Below, piece after piece: positions 33,829 to 38,501 of a DNA stretch of 38,501 bases. The notes beneath the pieces are model-generated. The model was not told where the DNA came from. It was given only the letters and a program-made list of their open reading frames with translations, and searched no databases. Position 1 is the stretch's first letter. Every line of letters starts with the position of its first letter. Source of the DNA: Lachnospiraceae bacterium (lineage in GTDB: Bacteria > Bacillota > Clostridia > Lachnospirales > Lachnospiraceae). The position numbers and the translations under genes were made by a program. The stretch is taken from NCBI GenBank assembly GCA_017625255.1, contig JAGALK010000132.1, positions 1 to 38,501 on the forward strand, written 5' to 3'.

Positions 33829-34071
33829 TTATTTGTATATACCATTTCCATAATCGTCGGTATAGCTATAATTTAATCTTATGGCTATGGGACAGTTTGC
33901 AGCAAAGTAATTATGATATCTTGCAATCAATTTGCCGATTATCTGATGCTCCCTCCCGGATAGAGAATTCCACAGCACATCATATTTTAATCCCTTTGCT
34001 AAGGTTCTTGCTCTAGATGTCTGAAATCTATTGAATACAACTTGCGCTATTCTAAATAGTCTTCGTGTCAT
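33829..34071 (-). CDS. Small unknown protein
   Basis: An 80-residue basic protein from ATG 34071, after GGAGG; an earlier in-frame ATG overlaps the preceding gene. I do not recognise it. The N-terminal half is rich in Arg (MTRRLFRIAQVVFNRFQTSRARTLAKG), and the C-terminal half contains ARYHNYFAANCPIAIRLNYSYTDD. It starts four bases after the stop of the 237-residue gene, so the two form a translation-coupled pair in an accessory region. Confidence 0.5.
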   Translation of the reverse strand: MTRRLFRIAQVVFNRFQTSRARTLAKGLKYDVLWNSLSGREHQIIGKLIARYHNYFAANCPIAIRLNYSYTDDYGNGIYK

Positions 34072-34075
34072 TAAG

Positions 34076-34789
34076 CTACCTCCTTGAAATGTATCCAAAA
34101 ATGTACTGTCCCTTTTGAATTACTCCTTTTAATTCATTTCCTGTACTAGAAACTACAAAATCCTTCGCTGACAACACTTCTTCTTTTTTTAAGTTCTTGA
34201 TTTTAATCCAGATATTGTTTTTACTGCCAGTCCATTCTTCTGGGTATTCAAAGTCCTGACAAGGTGCTGCAGTTGGCTGTGTATAGGAAACAATCTCTTC
34301 TACATCTGCAACATATGCAATATCATTATCAATATCATCCTGATTCATGGCAAAATACATTTTCAAATATCCAGCTTCAGCAAGAGCATTATACTTTCTT
34401 ACTTTTTCCTCGTTCATTCCACTCTTTAAGCTATTTGTACTGTACCATGTGTAACCGTTCATTTCACAATTTCTGATATATGCCTGAATTGTTCCTTCTC
34501 CACCTAATCTTTGTCCATCATTAGTTTCCGAGTATCCCAATTTCATAAATAAGGAATCATTTTTTGAAACTTTTTCATTTCTGTCAAGAATCATATTTCT
34601 TGCCTCTTCTGCACCTAAGAAGTCCTTTTTTAATGCAAGATATAATTCTGCATCCTGAGCTATCATATACATCTCTAAAACATCGGACAATGCCTCTTTT
34701 ACTGTAAAGCCTTTGATTTCAACGAACTTTCGAAATACCTCCTGTGTACTCTTTTGAACTGCAATCGTCATATAGTCTTGTCTTGCCAT
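34076..34789 (-). CDS. Unknown protein, possible DNA-binding N-terminus and PUA-like C-terminus
   Basis: 237 residues from ATG 34789, after GGAGGG. The N-terminus (about 1-45) looks like a short beta strand followed by two helices (MTIAVQKSTQEVFRKFVEIKG), which could be a ribbon-helix-helix. The C-terminal part (about 130-237) contains YLKMYFAMN...DIAYVADVEEI and NIWIKIKNLKKEEVLSAKDFVVSS, a pattern loosely like EVE/ASCH/PUA-type beta barrels. Neither assignment is firm. It has a strong promoter at 34875-34903 and is followed by the 80-residue gene. Confidence 0.5.
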   Translation of the reverse strand: MARQDYMTIAVQKSTQEVFRKFVEIKGFTVKEALSDVLEMYMIAQDAELYLALKKDFLGAEEARNMILDRNEKVSKNDSLFMKLGYSETNDGQRLGGEGTIQAYIRNCEMNGYTWYSTNSLKSGMNEEKVRKYNALAEAGYLKMYFAMNQDDIDNDIAYVADVEEIVSYTQPTAAPCQDFEYPEEWTGSKNNIWIKIKNLKKEEVLSAKDFVVSSTGNELKGVIQKGQYIFGYISRR

Positions 34790-34874
34790 AATGCCCTCCT
34801 TGATAACAAAAATCATTGTATTAATCCGCTACATTTGTACCATAAAACCCTGCGCACAGATTTTATTTGTCTTT

Positions 34875-34903
34875 ATATTACATGGGAAGAGTATATTTGT
34901 CAA
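34875..34903 (-). promoter_or_regulatory. Strong sigma-A promoter for the 237-residue protein gene
   Basis: Minus-strand TTGACA (plus 34898-34903), a 17-base spacer and TAATAT (plus 34875-34880). It leaves a leader of about 75-80 bases in which I see no clear structure. Confidence 0.7.
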
Positions 34904-34968
34904 GGATTTTTTAACATAATTTTAGGTAGAGCAGCGTATTTGTTAAAATCACTTATGTTCTTTCAGAC

Positions 34969-35003
34969 AAAAAAAAGAGTTTTCCTATAAATAGGAAAGC
35001 TCT
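34969..35003 (-). terminator. Terminator of the lost tuf gene
   Basis: The stem AGAG.TTTCCTA/TAGGAAA.CTCT (34976-35003), with one internal mismatch, is followed on the minus strand by eight T. It is positioned as the natural terminator of the tuf 3' fragment. Confidence 0.85.
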
Positions 35004-35035
35004 GTAAAATCTGCTTTTGTAGATACTATCAAAGA

Positions 35036-35089
35036 TTACTCGATGATAGTTGCAACTCTACCTGAACCTACTGTTCTACCACCTTCACG
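35036..35089 (-). pseudogene. tuf: 3'-terminal fragment of tuf (elongation factor Tu)
   Basis: Read on the minus strand, the last 17 codons before a TAA give REGGRTVGSGRVATIIE, the invariant C-terminus of EF-Tu. Upstream the similarity stops: the next codons read KYPRK and then a stop. So only about 54 bases of tuf plus its terminator are present. A conserved gene's 3' end beside a tyrosine integrase is what an attachment-site duplication, or the scar of a deletion, would leave. Confidence 0.9.
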
Positions 35090-35202
35090 CTTTCTAGGAT
35101 ACTTCTAATGAATAATATTCCCTTTATTTGTGCGATTTTTATAGTGGATTTTCTACTCAGTTTACTGAAAAGTAACTGTTTTTATATTTTTTAAGGTCAG
35201 AA

Positions 35203-35544
35203 CTATTCATTCTCTTTTAACCAGCGTTTTAATATAAACTGCCAGTTCATGCCATCCTGCATTACTCGCAACACTGTTACAGTATGCTTTGCTTCATCAA
35301 CGGTGTAAAACAATAGGTATGTATCCGAAGGCTTTAAATAAATATCATATCCACGATACATAAAGCCTGTTGTGTCATATCCGGTGGGAAATACATCTAA
35401 TTGCATTGCAGCATTTTTTACTTTCTTTGAGAAACTTTCTCCAAGCTCTCTATATTTGAATGTGTCCAGAATGTATTTCTTCATATCTTTAACATCCTGC
35501 TTACCACTTCTGGCAATAACAACTTTATACTTTTGTACTTTCAT
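35203..35544 (-). CDS. ParE/RelE-superfamily toxin
   Basis: A 113-residue protein of the ParE/RelE fold: YKVVIARSGKQDVKDMKKYI at the start, a helix pair (FKYRELGESFSKKVKNAAMQLDVFP), then YRGYDIYLKPSDTYLLFYTVDEAKHTVTVLRVMQDGMNW. The final strand with VLRVMQDGMNW is typical of plasmid-stabilisation toxins acting on gyrase (ParE) or mRNA (RelE); which one is not clear. It starts three bases after the antitoxin stop. Confidence 0.85.
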   Translation of the reverse strand: MKVQKYKVVIARSGKQDVKDMKKYILDTFKYRELGESFSKKVKNAAMQLDVFPTGYDTTGFMYRGYDIYLKPSDTYLLFYTVDEAKHTVTVLRVMQDGMNWQFILKRWLKENE

Positions 35545-35547
35545 AGA

Positions 35548-35703
35548 TTATATTTCATCAATTTCCTTCCATGCATCTTCTATAGTCTGTACTCTGCCAT
35601 TTTCCATATCGTCAATGGCTTCATCTAATTTAGAAAAAAGTATATTCATGGCATCGTCTATAGTATATGCATTATCTTGTTTACGAATCGCAACAGCATC
35701 CAT
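35548..35703 (-). CDS. Antitoxin partner of the ParE/RelE toxin
   Basis: A 51-residue protein from ATG 35703, with AAAGGGTG upstream; a longer reading adds 19 unsupported residues. It is acidic in the C-terminal half (SKLDEAIDDMENGRVQTIEDAWKEIDEI), like small antitoxins that wrap ParE/RelE toxins. Its position directly upstream of the toxin in a two-gene operon supports the call. An extended -10 lies at plus 35749-35754. Confidence 0.75.
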   Translation of the reverse strand: MDAVAIRKQDNAYTIDDAMNILFSKLDEAIDDMENGRVQTIEDAWKEIDEI

Positions 35704-35748
35704 ATTATTCACCCTTTCTAAATGTTTTATTTGTCTTTTGATATTTTT

Positions 35749-35757
35749 AGTATAGCA
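35749..35757 (-). promoter_or_regulatory. Extended -10 promoter of the toxin/antitoxin operon
   Basis: Minus-strand TGCTATACT, with the hexamer at plus 35749-35754, about 45 bases upstream of the antitoxin start. No good -35 box. Confidence 0.5.
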
Positions 35758-35800
35758 CATAGAGTTTGTTTCTACTATAATTTTTTACAAAATCACGATA

Positions 35801-36670
35801 TTACCTATTCATATTCAGCATTTCCGCCACCTTTCTCTGCTCACTCGGATACAAATGTCCGTATATATTCAATGTTATCTTAATATCCCTATGCCCAAGC
35901 CTTTCCTTTATAATTAGTGGCTGTACACCTTGATGTATCAAATACGCCACATGGCTGTGTCGCAAATCATGTACCCTTATCTTCTTTACATCTGCTTTTT
36001 CCATATTTCGTTTCATTTTATGCTGAACTGCTTCTGCTACAACTGGAAACAATCTTTCTTTTTTGGTATATCCATATAACCGATTCGTATACTCTTGAAT
36101 TTCCTCCTTCAAAAACTCCGGTATATCAATAGTTCGTACAGACTGTTCCGTTTTCGGTGTTGTAATAATATCTTTTCCATTTATACGATAATAAGTCTTG
36201 GAAATATGTAACTGATTACTATTGAAATCAATATCTTCTTTTGTCAATGCAAGTGCTTCACCAATTCTACAACCTGTCCAAAACAATATTTCAAACAATG
36301 CAAAATACCTATCATCATGTCCGATTGTAGAAATAAATTTATCGTACTACTCCTTTGTCCAGAACTCAATTTTATTCGCATCTGACTTTCCCATCTTCTT
36401 AATTTTTTTACATGGATTATTTGCCAATCCATAAATATTGTGCGCATGGGTAAATAATGCTGTTATCTGATTTTGAATCATTCTTAAATAACTCTGAGAA
36501 TATCCCTTTTCTCGGATAACATTTTGCCATTGGATAATATCCGCCGGAGTAATATCGCACATTTTTCTTTCCCCAAAATACGGTATAATATGCGTCTCTA
36601 TCATATATTTTTTCCGCTCTTTTAATTCTCCTCGTATTATAAAGTAGTAGTGTTTATAGGCCCTCTCCAA
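35801..36670 (-). pseudogene. Tyrosine integrase, N-terminally truncated with a nonsense codon
   Basis: Minus-strand reading gives a phage/ICE-type tyrosine recombinase split by one in-frame TAG at 36347-36349; the flanking halves are in the same frame. The upstream half has the core-binding domain (HIIPYFGERKMCDITPADIIQW) and the downstream half the catalytic domain. Catalytic residues are all there: Arg in TGCRIGEAL, His/Arg in HDLRHSH, His in LGHRDI and Tyr in NIYGHLY. Around the stop it reads WTKE-stop-YDKFI, so a GAG-to-TAG change is likely. The N-terminal arm-binding domain is missing where IS110 sequence begins. It was probably the integrase of the element that used the tuf 3' end. Confidence 0.9.
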
Positions 36671-37240
36671 GGTCTGTATGCTATACTGTTGGAGATACTG
36701 TGGATTGTTTTAGTTCTCCTACCACTTGATGGTTTCAGAAAGGCTACAACCACAGTCTCTTTGTATATTTGTTAATCAATTAGATACCGCATGACGGTTT
36801 ATTTAGAACGAGGTTACAATCGCAAAGAGTACCAGTGGCTCTAAACAGTATCAAATATTTCTTTAAAGGAGATTTTCTATGATTTACGTTGGAATTGATG
36901 TTGCCAAAGATAAGCACGACTGCTTTATCACTAATTCTGATGGTGAAGTATTATTTAAGTCTTTTACCATCGCTAACAATCGTGAAGGTTTTGAATCCTT
37001 ATTTCAAATAATTCACTCTGTATCAGATGATTTAGCTAAAGTAAAAGTAGGACTGGAAGCCACTGGACACTATAGTTACAATCTTCTTGGCTTTCTTCTT
37101 GATAATGGTCTGACCACCATTGTTATCAATCCGTTACATACCAATCTTTACAGAAAAAGTCTTAGCCTTAGAAAGACGAAAACGGATAAAGTTGATGCCC
37201 ATACAATCGCTTCTATGATTATGTCTGACGTGAACTTAAA
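36660..37240 (+). mobile_element. IS110-family insertion sequence remnant (left end)
   Basis: The leader (about 36660-36878) and the first 121 codons of an IS110-family transposase remain; the rest of the transposase and the right end are gone. The left boundary is uncertain, somewhere around 36610-36670, where it truncates the integrase. The right breakpoint is near 37240, where similarity to the family stops. IS110 elements lack long terminal repeats, so none mark the ends. Confidence 0.75.
36699..36866 (+). ncRNA. Candidate IS110 bridge RNA leader
   Basis: Upstream of the transposase lie two copies of one structured module. Module 1 (36722-36755) has TACCACTTGATGGTTT, a spacer, then AGGCTACAACCAC. 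Module 2 (36787-36825) has TACCGCATGACGGTTT, a longer spacer, then AGGTTACAATCGC. Each starts with a small hairpin (ACCA-CTTGA-TGGT and ACCG-CATGA-CGGT). Compensatory changes (A/T to G/C) preserve the stem between copies. An outer stem, ACTGTGG 36699-36705 with CCACAGT 36752-36758, can close module 1. This is what is expected of a bridge RNA with target- and donor-binding loops. Confidence 0.55.
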
Positions 37241-37340
37241 AAATGTCTTGACTTACATTAGCAAGATTTATCTAACTGACAAACTGAAATTTCAATTATT
37301 TTCAATCACGTTTAATCACCAAATTTCTTTATCCAATTAA
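36879..37340 (+). pseudogene. IS110-family transposase, truncated to its DEDD domain
   Basis: Open for 153 codons with AAAGGAG before the ATG. Residues 1-121 match the RuvC-like DEDD domain, with all four acids present: D7 (VGIDVAKDKHD), E60 (GLEATGHYS), D103 and D106 (KTDKVDAHTIA). The normal continuation into the second half, with the catalytic serine (Transposase_20 domain), is missing. Residues from about 122 (VLTYISKIYLTDKLKF...) are unlike the family and probably read through a deletion junction. Activity alone is not expected. Confidence 0.85.
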
Positions 37341-37366
37341 TTCTATAATAACAGTATAAAATAAAA

Positions 37367-37390
37367 GTGCCTAATAGATTTATTAGACAC
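37367..37390 (-). terminator. Terminator downstream of cheY
   Basis: A 10-bp stem with one G-U pair (GTGCCTAATA/TATTAGACAC) and a 4-base loop; the minus strand continues with TTTTATTTT. Confidence 0.75.
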
Positions 37391-37392
37391 CT

Positions 37393-37414
37393 TTTTATTA
37401 GTTAACTAATAAAA
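37393..37414. repeat. Perfect 22-bp palindrome
   Basis: A self-complementary sequence centred on TTAA, TTTATTAGTTAACTAATAAA with one more matching pair outside. It lies between the terminator and the cheY stop codon. It could be a protein site or a stem beside the terminator; no function is evident. Confidence 0.6.
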
Positions 37415-37438
37415 TTGTTAACCTTCCCCTTTCTATTA

Positions 37439-37801
37439 TTAACCTATAACTTTCTTAACTGCCTCAAGAACTCTGTCTGCCTGAAATGGTTTCACGATAA
37501 AATCCCTTGCTCCCGCTTGGATTGCTTCTATTACCATTGCTTGCTGACCCATGGCAGAACACATAACAACTTTTGCATTACTATCTATACTACGAATATT
37601 TTTAAGTGCTGAGATACCATCCATCTCTGGCATAGTAATATCCATTGTTACAAGGTCTGGTGTTACTTCTTTATACTTTTCCACTGCCTTGGCTCCGTTT
37701 TCAGCTTCTCCAACAACTTCATATCCATTTTTTGTTAAGATATCTTTAAGCATCATTCTCATAAAAGCTGCATCATCTACGATTAATACTTTTTTCCCAT
37801 G
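37439..37801 (-). CDS. cheY: CheY-like response regulator with an apparent early -1 frameshift
   Basis: CheY carries the chemotaxis signal from CheA to the flagellar motor. The well-placed start (ATG plus 37799-37801, AGGTGA seven bases before) reads MGKKY and stops. Moving back one base after the fourth codon gives MGKKVLIVDDAAFMRMMLKD and runs through a full 120-residue receiver domain. The sequence at the shift is A AAA AAG, a classical -1 slippery heptamer. The phosphoacceptor (TMDITMPEMDG) and the conserved Thr/Ser and Lys (MCSAMG, IVKPF) are intact. Either the gene needs frameshifting or slippage, or one A has been lost by mutation or sequencing error. Without the shift, the only in-frame ATGs fall within FMRMML, after the acidic pocket. 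Confidence 0.8.
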   Translation of the reverse strand, partial: HGKKVLIVDDAAFMRMMLKDILTKNGYEVVGEAENGAKAVEKYKEVTPDLVTMDITMPEMDGISALKNIRSIDSNAKVVMCSAMGQQAMVIEAIQAGARDFIVKPFQADRVLEAVKKVIG

Positions 37802-37937
37802 TCACTTCACCTCACTTACAAAATAATCCATATCCCAGTGTAATTTTAGCACAAACTATTCGTATTTCATAGCTAATAAATAGTTTTTCATGAATTAATT
37901 TGTATTTTTAATTTTTTAGGAGTATTATGATTATGTA

Positions 37938-38059
37938 ACCTATTTTAAAATGTCCCCATATTTATAGTTTATAAAATTTGCCAAAAACCCTACTATGAAT
38001 ATGCATAACCACACACTAATTGTCACTCAATTATCGTTTTAGGGGCATTTTAAATAGGT
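37938..38059. repeat. Small element with ~19-bp terminal inverted repeats
   Basis: ACCTATTTTAAAATGTCCC at 37938-37956 and GGGGCATTTTAAATAGGT at 38042-38059 are inverted copies with one gap and one mismatch. The 85 bases between them hold no gene and no obvious stem. It may be a miniature transposable element. The rest of the 37802-38084 gap is AT-rich, and I see no clear promoter in it. Confidence 0.5.
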
Positions 38060-38084
38060 ATCTTTCAGAAAGAAGGCGTCCAAA

Positions 38085-38309
38085 TTGTTTAAATTCATTA
38101 ATAATGCTAAATCTAAAAAGAACAAAACTATTCCCGAATATGAAGAATATCTTGCAATATATTCTGCTCAATTTATTAATATGACAAATGAACAACTGCA
38201 AGAAGAATCTAAGACCATAAACGGTTCCGGTTTATCAATTTTTCAAAAACTTGCAAAGATTCACTCTTTAAAAAGTGAATTAGAAAATGTAATCAAAAAA
38301 AAATACTAA
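38085..38309 (+). CDS. Small unknown protein
   Basis: A 74-residue protein starting at TTG with AGAAGG about eight bases upstream, and followed by a strong terminator. I do not recognise it. It is soluble and highly charged, predicted helical, with a lysine-rich start (FKFINNAKSKKNKTI) and an end rich in Lys/Glu (LAKIHSLKSELENVIKKK). It lies between chemotaxis genes, but nothing in the sequence ties it to them. Confidence 0.5.
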   Translation: MFKFINNAKSKKNKTIPEYEEYLAIYSAQFINMTNEQLQEESKTINGSGLSIFQKLAKIHSLKSELENVIKKKY

Positions 38310-38323
38310 ACATTTACATAAAT

Positions 38324-38356
38324 AAATGAGTGGTATCAATTTAATACCACTCATTT
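38324..38356. terminator. Bidirectional terminator
   Basis: A perfect 13-bp stem (AAATGAGTGGTAT and its complement), a 7-base loop and T/A tracts on both sides. It is shared by the small plus-strand gene and the minus-strand chemoreceptor gene. Confidence 0.9.
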
Positions 38357-38373
38357 TACTATTACTATATGTA

Positions 38374-38501
38374 CTAATCTCTTAATTGGAACTTCGCTAC
38401 CAATTCATCCATACTTGTTGCCTGTGCAGACAACTCTTCACTGGTTGCAGAGGACTCCTCTGCTGTAGCCGAGTTATTCTGTACAACCTCAGAAATTTTA
38501 A
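38374..38501 (-). CDS. Methyl-accepting chemotaxis protein, C-terminal end (partial)
   Basis: Minus-strand reading gives the last 41 residues of a chemoreceptor: ISEVVQNNSATAEESSATSE, the methylation-helix sequence typical of MCPs, then ELSAQATSMDELVAKFQLRD and TAG. The rest is outside the window. It accepts methyl groups from CheR in the EES motif and signals to CheA. The near-by cheY fits a motile organism. Confidence 0.9.
   Translation of the reverse strand, partial: KISEVVQNNSATAEESSATSEELSAQATSMDELVAKFQLRD

Noticed and set aside
35036..35107. A small independent protein gene
   Set aside because: The frame is closed by a stop 23 codons upstream, has no start, and matches the EF-Tu C-terminus residue by residue.
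35152..35185. Rightward terminator at the CAGTTTACT/AGTAACTG hairpin
   Set aside because: It has a bulged stem and no plus-strand gene precedes it; the surrounding genes are all on the minus strand.
36722..36825. Minus-strand protein reading through the IS110 leader into the integrase
   Set aside because: Stops and frame changes interrupt it; the duplicated hairpin modules explain the sequence better as RNA.
1..38501. CRISPR array, tRNA or rRNA genes
   Set aside because: No regularly spaced direct repeats, cloverleaf-like sequence or rRNA signature was seen on either strand.

Overview
The window looks like chromosomal DNA from a low-GC Gram-positive anaerobe of the Clostridia, most likely a motile member of the Lachnospiraceae. 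This rests on AT-rich genes with strong GGAGG ribosome sites, a multi-gene Mrp/Mbh-type antiporter, tandem bacteriohemerythrin, ECF sigma/anti-sigma pairs, a Gram-positive exosortase (XrtG-type) cluster, and CheY/chemoreceptor genes at the right edge. Genus cannot be fixed by eye.

Layout. (1) 1-216: a long nested inverted-repeat element. (2) 288-2460: an ImmA-like protease and an XRE repressor, divergent from a second-type FtsZ; the promoter between them is covered by matching inverted repeats. (3) 2573-13503 (minus strand): an eleven-gene ion-transport operon, MnhE-F-G, DUF4040, MnhB, MnhC, four NuoL/M/N-like antiporter subunits, and a K+/H+ antiporter with RCK_C domains. (4) 13649-19129: an AI-2E-type transporter flanked by a 25-bp direct repeat, an ECF sigma/anti-sigma pair with a recognisable ECF promoter, a two-domain hemerythrin and a divergent galactokinase-family kinase. 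(5) 19300-27992: an XrtG cluster. A minus-strand operon encodes a large membrane protein, a PASTA protein with a C-terminal sorting-like tail, a PTPS-fold protein, an exosortase, a processive-type GT2 glycosyltransferase and a second PTPS-fold protein. A second large membrane protein converges on it. (6) 28004-33289: an MFS transporter, a PAS/degenerate-GGDEF/EAL phosphodiesterase, and a second sigma/anti-sigma pair. (7) 33455-37340: an accessory scar with an HMA protein, two unknown genes, the last codons of tuf with a terminator, a ParE-type toxin/antitoxin pair, a nonsense-interrupted tyrosine integrase, and an IS110 remnant that keeps a two-module bridge-RNA-like leader. (8) 37439-38501: cheY with an apparent -1 frameshift at its fourth codon, a small inverted-repeat element, a small unknown protein and the 3' end of a chemoreceptor gene.

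The strongest candidates for little-described biology are the protease/repressor-controlled FtsZ, the XrtG cluster with two cysteine-less PTPS-like proteins, the stand-alone Mbh-type antiporter with four proton-channel subunits, the IS110 leader RNA, and the slippery A_AAA_AAG at the start of cheY.
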